DNA from: Candidatus Aminicenantota bacterium | GTDB lineage: Bacteria > Acidobacteriota > Aminicenantia > Aminicenantales > Aminicenantaceae | DNA length: 5,864 nucleotides | Direction of reading: 5' to 3' | Assembly: GCA_030607635.1 (NCBI GenBank) | Contig: JAUWJP010000119.1 | Span: forward strand, 1 to 5,864 | Part shown: positions 1 to 5,742 of the stretch, in pieces | How positions within the stretch are numbered: the stretch's first letter is position 1 | Layout of the letters: every line of letters starts with the position of its first letter | The notes under the pieces: generated by a model | Databases searched by the model: none | What the model was told of the DNA's origin: nothing | The model's input: only the letters and a program-made list of their open reading frames with translations | Position numbers and translations under genes: made by a program

Positions 1-510
1 GCCTATTTAAGAAATCTAATAGGAGAAGTTTGCATAGAAGAGCTACCTGTGAAATTTGCATGTAATGCAGTTGATTTAATATCAGGAAGAGAGATTATTT
101 TCGAAAATGGAAAACTCTATAAGGCTCTTCGGGCAACAATATCTGTGCCGATCTTATTTGAACCAACAAAAATTGACGATATGCTGCTCCTGGATGGAGG
201 AGTTCTCAATAATGCACCGGTGGGAATAGCAAGAAATCTGGATGCACATAAGGTAATTCTTGTAGATGTACATAAAGATATAAAAGAAGTTTCAACAGAA
301 GAAATAAAGAATACATTCCAACTTCTTTCCAGGATGGCGGAGGCTATGATGGCCTATACAGCAGAAGATAAGATAAAAAGAGCGGATCTTGTAATAAGAG
401 TTGATTTAGAAATGGATGCACTTGATTACTCTAACTGTTTAAGGATAGTGGAAACAGGAGAGAATATCGGCAACGAAAATATTGATAAAATCAAGAAACT
501 TGTTTCTTAA
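1..510 (+). CDS. Patatin-like phospholipase, C-terminal part (5' end outside window)
   Basis: The frame is open from the first base, so the GTG at 49 is not a credible start; 169 residues are visible, ending at TAA 508-510. The segment matches the C-terminal half of the bacterial patatin/RssA family: a strand with AVDLISGRE, then LRATISVPILFEP, then LLLDGGVLNNAPV. The aspartate of DGG (codon 193-195) is the expected catalytic Asp of the Ser-Asp dyad. The GxSxG nucleophile elbow and oxyanion loop would lie upstream, so activity cannot be judged from here. Family members are usually about 250-320 residues, so roughly 100 or more are missing. They hydrolyse acyl esters of phospholipids or other lipids, generally in the cytoplasm or at the inner membrane; the substrate is unknown here. 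No transmembrane segment is seen in the visible part. The gene is followed by a repeat-rich spacer. Confidence 0.87.
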   Translation, partial: AYLRNLIGEVCIEELPVKFACNAVDLISGREIIFENGKLYKALRATISVPILFEPTKIDDMLLLDGGVLNNAPVGIARNLDAHKVILVDVHKDIKEVSTEEIKNTFQLLSRMAEAMMAYTAEDKIKRADLVIRVDLEMDALDYSNCLRIVETGENIGNENIDKIKKLVS

Positions 511-540
511 AAAAAAATATAAGGTACGGACTTAATAAAT

Positions 541-560
541 GGATTTAATTCATTAAACTC
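541..560. repeat. Degenerate palindrome, decayed repeat copy
   Basis: GGATTTAAT and ATTAAACTC face each other across 2 bases, with 7 of 9 arm positions pairing. The layout (9-base arms, 2-base centre, GG at the left end) matches the better preserved copies at 665-682 and 3296-3315, so it is read as an eroded member of the same family. Taken alone it would be too weak to call. Confidence 0.35.
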
Positions 561-585
561 ACATGCTGGTAACATAAAAAATAGC

Positions 586-612
586 GGTGGATTTGATACA
601 CAAAATCCCTAC
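586..612 (+). repeat. Degenerate copy of the intergenic palindrome
   Basis: GGTGGATTTGAT is followed by a short spacer and then AAAATCCCTAC. The GGATTT/AAATCC arms (589-594 and 603-608) are complementary, and the CCCTAC tail matches the flank of the well-preserved copies at 3294-3320 and 3370-3396. The centre is enlarged and diverged. It lies in the spacer between the phospholipase and the DUF4416 frame. Confidence 0.5.
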
Positions 613-640
613 AATAAAAGAGAATGACACCTATTGTGCA

Positions 641-686
641 GGGGCTTGATTCATCTTATGTAGCGGCTTGATTTATCAAGCCCACC
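641..686 (+). repeat. Tandem pair: half copy plus full palindromic repeat
   Basis: A left half unit, GGGGCTTGATTCATC (641-655), is followed directly by a full unit at 660-686. The full unit contains GGCTTGAT (665-672), TT, ATCAAGCC (675-682), a perfect 8-base inverted repeat with a 2-base centre. It is the reverse complement of the copy at 3294-3320: GTAG on the left and CCCAC on the right correspond to that copy's CCCCTAC and GTGGG. The hairpin is followed by ACCTTTT (684-690), so on the plus strand it could act as a weak terminator after the phospholipase gene, but the T run is too short to call one. Confidence 0.75.
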
Positions 687-710
687 TTTTAATAATATAA
701 AAAATAACTC

Positions 711-735
711 TGGGTTTGATAAATCAAATCCCTGT
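711..735. repeat. Palindromic repeat copy abutting the DUF4416 start
   Basis: GGGTTTGAT (712-720), AA, ATCAAATCCC (723-732) forms an almost perfect hairpin with one unpaired base, followed by TGTA. It is a member of the same repeat family with GC-to-AT changes in the arms. It ends only about 12 bases before the DUF4416 start codon at 748, in the place where a promoter and ribosome binding site would be expected; no clear Shine-Dalgarno sequence remains there. Confidence 0.65.
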
Positions 736-747
736 AAATACAAAATT

Positions 748-1284
748 ATGGCCGAAATTAAGCCTTTCTCGCAGGTAAAGCTCATCTGCGGGATTATTGC
801 CTCCAAAGAAGCGTCTTTTAAAAAAGCAGAAGAACGCCTTGTACGGTTTTATGGTTCTTTGGACATAACAAGTCCTTTAATCACCTTCAATTTTACAGAT
901 TATTATTAAAAACAGATGGGCAAGAATTTAAAAAGACAATTTTTAAGCTTTGCCATCCTTATTTCACCTGAAAAATTGGGCGAGATAAAGCTTCGGACAA
1001 ACGAATTCGAAGAAGAAATAAGAGGAGAATTAAAGGAAGGCCGAAGAGTTGTAAACCTTGATCCTGGCTACTTGACTCAGGCGTCCTTAATCATGGCCAC
1101 AGCTAAAAATTTTGCTCACCGGATACCTCTTCAACAAGGAATTTACGCCCATGTCGAATTATTATTCAGCAAAAAAGATATCAAAACTCTCGACTGGACT
1201 TACCCCGATTATAGAAGTAAAGAATATAAAGAATTTTTCCTGGAAACCAGGCAAATTTATCTTTCTCAGCTGGCGAATTTGTAA
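748..1284 (+). pseudogene. DUF4416 family gene interrupted by one in-frame TAA
   Basis: From ATG 748 the frame reads MAEIKPFSQVKLICGI, a typical DUF4416 opening, and runs to TAA 1282-1284. It would be 178 residues if read through, close to the family's usual length of about 180. Codon 54 (907-909) is TAA inside FTDYY-stop-KQMG, where relatives normally have TDYYEKEMG, so GAA to TAA is the simplest explanation. All other family landmarks follow in the same frame: LKRQFLSF, TNEFEEE, VNLDPGYLT, FAHRIPLQQGIYAH, WTYPDYRS and a C-terminal EFF..TRQIYL helix. No frameshift is present. The family has no established biochemical function. A restart at ATG 916 would give a 122-residue product without the N-terminal third, but no Shine-Dalgarno precedes it. 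Recent inactivation, a sequencing error, or two expressed fragments are all possible. The first of these is slightly preferred because the gene also lacks a visible ribosome binding site. Confidence 0.8.
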
Positions 1285-1302
1285 TCCGCTTGGTCCTCTT
1301 TA

Positions 1303-2094
1303 TTACCGGTTACCACTTCTTATAAAGCCCAAATAATTTTTTAGGGATGGGTCCTTACCAAGAAGCGCTTCAGAAGAGTGCACGGCCGCCATAATCTCTT
1401 TATCAAGGGGATCAAGAATGGCTGCATCTAGACCCCTCTGTAGGGCGAGCACAAGGAAACCCCTGTTCAACGATTTCCGCCTTGGAAGGCCAAAAGATAC
1501 ATTGCTCACACCAGCTATCGTACTCACCGAGGGCAGATTTTTCTTTACTTTTTCTAGAGCTGCAAGAAAAAGCTCTCCAGCTTTTTGGTCAACGCCGATG
1601 GGGCGGACCAAAGGATCGATGAATATGTCTTTATGTTTTACTCCCTCTTTGTCCAGTAGATTTACCATTTTGCGAGCTATCGAAAGCTCTTTATCAGAGG
1701 TTTCTGGCAAACCCTCATCATCAAGGCAGAGGACGATTATACGGGGCCTGCACTCCTTGATAAGGGGGAGGAAGGCCTTTATTCTTTGGGCCTCGCCGCT
1801 AAGAGAGTTGAGGAGAGCTTGCCCTTTATGAATTTTTAATCCTGCTTCCATGGCTTCAGGATTGGGGGTATCAATGGAGAGGGGAATGCTAAGCTCTTTT
1901 CGAAGGAGAGGGATAGCCCATTTGAGTGTTTGCACTTCTTTATCCAGGAGGGCAGCAGTATTCAGGTCTATGTAACTGGCTCCGGCTTTCTCCTGTCGTT
2001 TAGCCTGATCAATAAGGTATTTTTTATCCTTGCGATTTAGGGCCTTCAAGACAGATCGTCTGCTGGAATTAAGTCTTTCCCCAACAATAATCAT
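1303..2094 (-). CDS. Methyltetrahydrofolate:corrinoid methyltransferase-like protein (AcsE/DHPS-like fold)
   Basis: The 263 residues align end to end, by recognition, with AcsE-type methyltransferases (about 262 residues). These move a methyl group from 5-methyltetrahydrofolate to the cobalt of a corrinoid protein in the cytoplasm. The start IIVGERLNSS, the pterin-pocket residues in LSIDT (Asp75), LLNS (Asn96) and FIDPL (Asp160), and the catalytic asparagine in AGVSNVS (Asn198) are all in place, as is LNRGFLVLALQRGLDAAILDP near the C-terminus. A pterin-binding TIM barrel is therefore expected. A folate dihydropteroate synthase is less likely, because the GERLN start and the GVSNVS motif fit the methyltransferase branch. 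ATG 2094 is 5 bases after the desulfurase stop and has only a weak ribosome binding site, which suggests translational coupling. No corrinoid protein, activator or acetyl-CoA synthase gene is visible, so the methyl acceptor is unknown. The gene ends 18 bases from the converging DUF4416 frame. Confidence 0.83.
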   Translation of the reverse strand: MIIVGERLNSSRRSVLKALNRKDKKYLIDQAKRQEKAGASYIDLNTAALLDKEVQTLKWAIPLLRKELSIPLSIDTPNPEAMEAGLKIHKGQALLNSLSGEAQRIKAFLPLIKECRPRIIVLCLDDEGLPETSDKELSIARKMVNLLDKEGVKHKDIFIDPLVRPIGVDQKAGELFLAALEKVKKNLPSVSTIAGVSNVSFGLPRRKSLNRGFLVLALQRGLDAAILDPLDKEIMAAVHSSEALLGKDPSLKNYLGFIRSGNR

Positions 2095-2099
2095 CGATT

Positions 2100-3257
2100 T
2101 TAGTCTTCGTCAATATCGAGTGCGGAGATTTCTCTCAACTTTTTCACAATTTCTGGAAGCTCTTCCAAAACGGTTTTTATATCCTCCTCTGTATTAAAGC
2201 GGCCCAATGACATACGGACGGAGGACCGGGCAACTTCAGGCCTAAGACCTATAGCCTCGAGAACATGAGAGCCCTCCTCAGCTCCTTCGCTGCATGCAGA
2301 GCCGGTTGAGACATAGATTTCCTTTGTGGCCAGCGCTAAAAGAATGGCTTCTGCTTCAAGACCATAGAAAGAAAAATTCAAGGTCCCTTTTATTCTATTT
2401 TGCTCATGGCCGTTGAATTTCACCTTGGGTATTTTTTCCTCAATTCCCTTCTTCAGTTGTTCTGACAGCTTTGCTATCCGTTTTTTATCCTTATCTCTTC
2501 TCTCTGTAATTACCCTTACAGCTTCTCCAAAACCAACAATACCGATTGTATTTTCAGTACCAGCCCTCATTTCTCTCTCTTGAGATCCTCCATAAATAAG
2601 CGGCCAGATATCTGTTCCTTTTCGAATATATAGAGCACCAACTCCTTTAGGTCCATAGATCTTATGAGCGGAAATCGAAAGCAAATCTATACCCAGCTTG
2701 TTAACATTGACATCTATCTTGCCGAAAGTCTGAACAGCATCGGTATGAACCAGAACTCCTCTCTCTTTTGCAATTTTAGTTATCTTCTCGATTGGCTGTA
2801 TTGTTCCCACTTCATTATTAGCATGCATGACTGAAATTAGGGCTGTCTTAGGAGTAATTGCGTTCTTGAGAAAATCGATATCCACAGTTCCATATTTATC
2901 TATCGGAACATAGGTGACTTTCGCTCCCTTCTTCTCGAGATAGCTGGCTGTATTCATTACTGCAGGATGTTCAATGGCCGAGGTGATAATTTCGTTTTTT
3001 TCAGGGAAAGCATCGAGAACTCCCCGGATGGCAAGATTATCTGCTTCAGTTCCTGATCCGGCAAAGATAATCTCAGTCCTCACAGCTCCTATGGCCTTGG
3101 CGATGACTTCCCGGGTTTCGGTGATGATTTCTTTGACTTTTCTTCCGATAGGGTAGAGAGAAGAGGGGTTTCCGAAGTGTTCTTTGATAAACTGAGACAT
3201 TTTTTGCGCGACAGCCGGATCTATAGGAGTTGTCGCGTTGTTATCCAGATATATCAT
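2100..3257 (-). CDS. nifS: Cysteine desulfurase, NifS/IscS type
   Basis: This is a PLP enzyme that takes sulfur from L-cysteine, leaving alanine and an enzyme persulfide, to feed Fe-S cluster assembly or other sulfur-requiring pathways. Its 385 residues fit the class I desulfurases. Seen in order: YLDNNATT near the N-terminus, FGNPSSLY (28-35), GSGTEADNLAI (67-77), EHPAV with PLP-stacking His97, HANNEVG (145-151), HTDAVQ with Asp173, SAHKIYGPKG with the Schiff-base Lys199, RAGTEN (231-236), and VSTGSACSEG with the persulfide-forming Cys322 on the mobile loop. ATG 3257 is supported by a GAGGT (3264-3268) 6 to 7 bases upstream. A possible promoter lies at 3282-3311. The next gene downstream starts 5 bases after the stop, so the two form a likely operon. 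No IscU/NifU scaffold is in the window. NifS versus IscS cannot be decided from sequence alone; no other nif gene is visible. Confidence 0.95.
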   Translation of the reverse strand: MIYLDNNATTPIDPAVAQKMSQFIKEHFGNPSSLYPIGRKVKEIITETREVIAKAIGAVRTEIIFAGSGTEADNLAIRGVLDAFPEKNEIITSAIEHPAVMNTASYLEKKGAKVTYVPIDKYGTVDIDFLKNAITPKTALISVMHANNEVGTIQPIEKITKIAKERGVLVHTDAVQTFGKIDVNVNKLGIDLLSISAHKIYGPKGVGALYIRKGTDIWPLIYGGSQEREMRAGTENTIGIVGFGEAVRVITERRDKDKKRIAKLSEQLKKGIEEKIPKVKFNGHEQNRIKGTLNFSFYGLEAEAILLALATKEIYVSTGSACSEGAEEGSHVLEAIGLRPEVARSSVRMSLGRFNTEEDIKTVLEELPEIVKKLREISALDIDED

Positions 3258-3281
3258 TTAAAAACCTCACTTATAGTTTGA

Positions 3282-3311
3282 TTTATAAATAATGTGGGCT
3301 TGATAAATCAA
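3282..3311 (-). promoter_or_regulatory. Possible sigma70-type promoter for the desulfurase operon, -35 inside a repeat
   Basis: Reading the minus strand, TTGATT (3311-3306) and TATAAA (3287-3282) are separated by 18 bases (17 if TTATAA is taken as the -10). A start site near 3275 would give a leader of about 18 bases containing the GAGGT ribosome binding site. The -35 is contributed by the palindrome at 3294-3320. The region is very AT-rich, so chance matches are likely. Confidence 0.35.
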
Positions 3312-3320
3312 GCCCCTACA
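3294..3320 (-). repeat. Best-preserved copy of the intergenic palindrome
   Basis: GGGCTTGAT (3296-3304), AA, ATCAAGCCC (3307-3315) is a perfect inverted repeat with 9-base arms and a 2-base centre, flanked by GT on the left and CTACA on the right. In reverse complement it matches the copy at 660-686, which sits next to an unrelated gene, so this is a dispersed family and not a gene-specific operator. A decayed further copy, GTTTGATTTATAAAT, may lie immediately to the left at 3277-3291. Strand is given relative to the copy at 660-686. Confidence 0.78.
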
Positions 3321-3403
3321 TATTAACTAAGCTCCTACAAATTAATCACGGCTCTACAAAATAAACAAGGTGGGGTTGATAAATCAAGCCCCTACAATTA
3401 AAC
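3310..3403. repeat. Degenerate 19-base tandem array built from the palindrome's half units
   Basis: Five consecutive blocks begin at 3310, 3329, 3348, 3367 and 3386, with lengths of 19, 19, 19, 19 and 18 bases. Blocks 1, 2 and 5 begin AAGCCCCTACA or AAGCTCCTACA followed by an AT-rich TATTAACT-like tail, and block 3 is ACGGCTCTACA plus a similar tail. Block 4 (AAGGTGGGGTTGATAAATC) differs and holds the left arm of a second complete palindrome. The array fills most of the spacer between the DUF1015 stop and the desulfurase start. No cas gene is nearby and the period is too short for CRISPR. Confidence 0.6.
3370..3396 (-). repeat. Second full palindromic copy in the desulfurase upstream spacer
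   Basis: GTGGGGTTGAT, AA, ATCAAGCCCCTACA matches the copy at 3294-3320, except that the left arm has GGGGTTGAT for GGGCTTGAT, which leaves an imperfect stem. Both copies in this spacer have the same orientation and are about 76 bases apart, which is four periods of the 19-base array. Confidence 0.68.
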
Positions 3404-3418
3404 AAGTTCCTCTGTTTC

Positions 3419-4744
3419 TTATTCGTCCAAAGGATTCATGACCAGACCGGACTTGAGCTTGGGAAAAAAGTCTGTGGATTTTTGGGGCATAACCTCTCTA
3501 TTCTCGACGACTTCTCTGATTTGATGAAGTGAAACAGGTTTCAGGAGAAAAATGATTTGAAATTCTCCCTGCTCGACCTTTCCAATCCCCTGGTCAAGAT
3601 TCCTAATGTAGCTCACGTTGTTCTCCAGAGAGAAAGGTTCAGAGGATAAGGCTTGGAGCTTATCAATGATGAGAGAATGGAGAATAGCAACATCCAAACG
3701 TTTCCACTCTTTGGATCTATCTTCTGTTATTTCTTTCTCTAAGAGATCTTCAGACTTGAGATTAAAGATGAAAAACTTCTTAAATTGAGAAACATAGGCG
3801 GCAAAAGCATGGCTCCCGTTGAGTACTTTATTTTGAACATCTTCAAGCTTGGATTTATCTGAAGTGTCGGGCCAGTCAACCTCAGAAATTTCAAAATAGG
3901 GGAGGAGGAGATTCTTGAGCCCCTCATCTGAAAGTTTATCCAGGCCCTTTACCAGTCTGTAAGTAGGGAGAATCATCACTCCTGGATCTTCAAGCTTAAA
4001 AAGAGTCATCATGATGTAGTTGAACGGCTCATCGCCCTTAGGTTCTTTCGCCTTCTCGAGGATTTCCTTCTGATAGTTGAGGGAAGTTTCATAACGGTGA
4101 TGTCCATCAGCAATGATCAACACTTTATCAGCCATAGCTTCCTGAATCCTCTGGATCGTCTCTTTGTTTTTAATTATCCATATCCTATGTTGAAAATTAG
4201 CTTCATCTATCATTTCTGCTCCGAGTTCGGCTTCTTGCCTTGCTCTTTCGATCGCCTGAGAGACAGTGTCTTGGTCGTCTTTGTAAAGGAGAAAGATCTG
4301 ACCTGTGTTGGTGTTTGTAGCCCGTAAGAGATTCAACCTGTCTATCTTATGTTTAGGAAAAGTCTTCTCGTGGGGGAGAACTTTTCTCGAAGAGAATTCT
4401 TCAAGTTTTACCCTAGTGATAATTCCCGTTCTTTTTTTCTTTTCTCCTTTGACCTGGAATTCCTGTTCATAAAGATAGAGAGCATCTTGATCTTCTCTGA
4501 TAAGAAGACCGTCCTTCTCCCATTCATCCAGGTAAATCTTGGCTCTCTTGTATTTATCCTTTTCAGAATGCTCAGAGTCATCATCTTTTCCCAGGATAAT
4601 TCTTACGACATTATAAGGATTCCTTCTGTAATAATCTTTCTGAAGAGCAGGAGGAATCCGGTCATAGGGTTCCGTGATGACCTCTTCTAGTTTTATTTTC
4701 TGACTGTTATATCGTAATCCTTTGAAAGGTCTTATTTCTGCCAT
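3419..4744 (-). CDS. DUF1015 family protein (unknown function, DGHHR motif)
   Basis: The 441 residues show the full DUF1015 layout: N-terminal MAEIRPFKGLRYN and EPYDRIPP (25-32), NPYNVVRIILGKD (42-54), LPHEKTFPKHKIDRLNLLRAT (123-143), IIADGHHRYETSL (210-222), and the C-terminal MPQKSTDFFPKLKSGLVMNPLD. It looks complete and soluble, with no signal peptide or membrane segment. ATG 4744 is well supported by GGAGGT at 4748-4753, 3 to 4 bases upstream. The biochemical role of the family is not established to my knowledge. DGHHR (213-217) resembles the active-site loop of the ParB/Srx fold used by free serine kinases such as archaeal SerK and SbnI. Together with serA on the same strand 92 bases upstream, this makes a role in serine or phosphoserine metabolism a reasonable inference, not a demonstrated function. 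The 92-base gap leaves open whether it shares the serA transcript. Confidence 0.9.
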   Translation of the reverse strand: MAEIRPFKGLRYNSQKIKLEEVITEPYDRIPPALQKDYYRRNPYNVVRIILGKDDDSEHSEKDKYKRAKIYLDEWEKDGLLIREDQDALYLYEQEFQVKGEKKKRTGIITRVKLEEFSSRKVLPHEKTFPKHKIDRLNLLRATNTNTGQIFLLYKDDQDTVSQAIERARQEAELGAEMIDEANFQHRIWIIKNKETIQRIQEAMADKVLIIADGHHRYETSLNYQKEILEKAKEPKGDEPFNYIMMTLFKLEDPGVMILPTYRLVKGLDKLSDEGLKNLLLPYFEISEVDWPDTSDKSKLEDVQNKVLNGSHAFAAYVSQFKKFFIFNLKSEDLLEKEITEDRSKEWKRLDVAILHSLIIDKLQALSSEPFSLENNVSYIRNLDQGIGKVEQGEFQIIFLLKPVSLHQIREVVENREVMPQKSTDFFPKLKSGLVMNPLDE

Positions 4745-4836
4745 TTTACCTCCGTTTTCATACTAATCTTTTTGAGCTAATTGCTTATAATGACTGCACC
4801 ATCCGCAAAAAATGAAAATGCTATTTTAAATTATTC

Positions 4837-5742
4837 CTAAGCTAACCTCTCTTTTAAGATCTCGATAACCTCCATAGCTGATCTTTTTTGGCCTTCCTTT
4901 GCAGCAGCGCCGATATGAGGAGTTGCAATCACATTTGGGTTATCTACCAAGGAGAAATCATCCGGTGGTTCTTTCTCGAATACGTCCAAACCTACGGCTC
5001 TGACTTTTCCAGATTCAAGAGCTCGGAGAAGTGCTTTTTCGTCCACAGTCCCTCCGCGGGAGACGTTGATGATTATAACTCCATCCTTCATTTTTTCGAA
5101 TTCAGCGTCGCTTAATATATACTTCGTTTCTTCTGTTAAAGGCACATGAAGAGTTATAAGGTCTGCCTGGGCAATAAGTTCTTCAAGTCTAACCTGTTTT
5201 ACGTCAAGATCTATTTTTACCTCAATTACATCATAGGCAATGACTTTCATCCCAAAGGCGAGGGCGCGCTTGGCGACCTCTTGACCGATTCTTCCTATAC
5301 CGATTACTCCCAGGGTCTTTCCGTAAAGCTCTGTTCCTGAGAGAACCTTTTTCTCCCACTTGTGGTCTTTCATAGAAAGATTGGCTCTACCGTGGTTTCT
5401 GACAGTAGCTAACATCAAACCAAAGGCATGTTCGGCAACTGAGATAGATGTGGCGGCAGGCGTATTTGTAACCTGAATTCCTTTCTCCTGCGCTGCAACG
5501 ACATCGATGTTATCAAGGCCTATTCCGGCCCTAATGATGAGCTCCATGTTTGAGGCGGCCTCGATAGCATTTTTAGTGACTTTAGTGGCGCCTCTGACGA
5601 CAACAGCATGAAAATCGGGGATTGTTTTAATCAATTCCGCCTCATCCATTCCTGTTTTTAAAGTGACTTCAAAACCCGGAATGGATTTGAGTTCTTCAAA
5701 AACTTCCGGGCTTAAAGAATCAGCTACGAGTATTTTTTTCAT
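4837..5742 (-). CDS. serA: D-3-phosphoglycerate dehydrogenase, short form without ACT domain
   Basis: This enzyme oxidises 3-phosphoglycerate to 3-phosphohydroxypyruvate with NAD, the first step of the phosphorylated serine pathway, in the cytoplasm. Residues seen: VVRGATKVT (48-56) and RAGIGLDNID (71-80) of the substrate domain, NTPAATSISVAEH (93-105), the Rossmann motif GIGRIG (148-153) with Asp171 after the second strand, and the 2-hydroxyacid dehydrogenase catalytic set Arg229 (NVSRGG), Glu258 (FEKEPP) and His276 (TPHIGA). At 301 residues it lacks the ASB and ACT regulatory domains of long SerA, so classical serine feedback through ACT is not expected. ATG 5742 is chosen over TTG 5748 because the GGAG at 5751-5754 is 8 bases from ATG but only 2 from TTG. 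The ATG overlaps the preceding aminotransferase stop (ATGA). Other 2-hydroxyacid dehydrogenases are possible, but the motifs and the neighbour favour SerA. Confidence 0.9.
   Translation of the reverse strand: MKKILVADSLSPEVFEELKSIPGFEVTLKTGMDEAELIKTIPDFHAVVVRGATKVTKNAIEAASNMELIIRAGIGLDNIDVVAAQEKGIQVTNTPAATSISVAEHAFGLMLATVRNHGRANLSMKDHKWEKKVLSGTELYGKTLGVIGIGRIGQEVAKRALAFGMKVIAYDVIEVKIDLDVKQVRLEELIAQADLITLHVPLTEETKYILSDAEFEKMKDGVIIINVSRGGTVDEKALLRALESGKVRAVGLDVFEKEPPDDFSLVDNPNVIATPHIGAAAKEGQKRSAMEVIEILKERLA

Noticed and set aside
493..517. AAGAAAC-TT-GTTTCTT hairpin overlapping the phospholipase stop, followed by an A run
   Set aside because: The run after the hairpin on the plus strand is A, not T, the stem is AT-rich and the loop has only 2 bases, so it is not a Rho-independent terminator for this gene. 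On the minus strand the hairpin is not followed by a T run.
716..744. TTGATA and TACAAA spaced by 17 bases just before the DUF4416 start
   Set aside because: Transcription would start at about 751, inside the coding frame, so it could not serve the ATG at 748; the -10 match is also weak.
907..909. TAA as a reassigned sense codon or a selenocysteine/pyrrolysine-type recoding site
   Set aside because: TAA is used as the normal stop of several genes in this window, and UAA is not the codon used for selenocysteine or pyrrolysine.
1418..1831. 137-codon plus-strand open frame opposite the methyltransferase gene
   Set aside because: It lies wholly antisense to a gene with clear family motifs and shows no recognisable protein features of its own.
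3310..3403. Possible CRISPR array
   Set aside because: The 19-base period leaves no room for separate spacers, units are degenerate along their whole length, and no cas gene is present.
4786..4791. Plus-strand TATAAT in the spacer between DUF1015 and serA
   Set aside because: No -35 at a usable distance, and no plus-strand gene follows; it would only give an antisense transcript of serA.
4784..4812. Minus-strand TATAAG preceded at 17 bases by TTTTTT, as a possible promoter for DUF1015
   Set aside because: The -35 matches the consensus at only two positions in an AT-rich spacer; DUF1015 may simply be read from the serA transcript.
4814..4829. AAAATGCTATTTT-type small hairpin after the serA stop
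   Set aside because: A stem of five A-T pairs is too weak to call a terminator.
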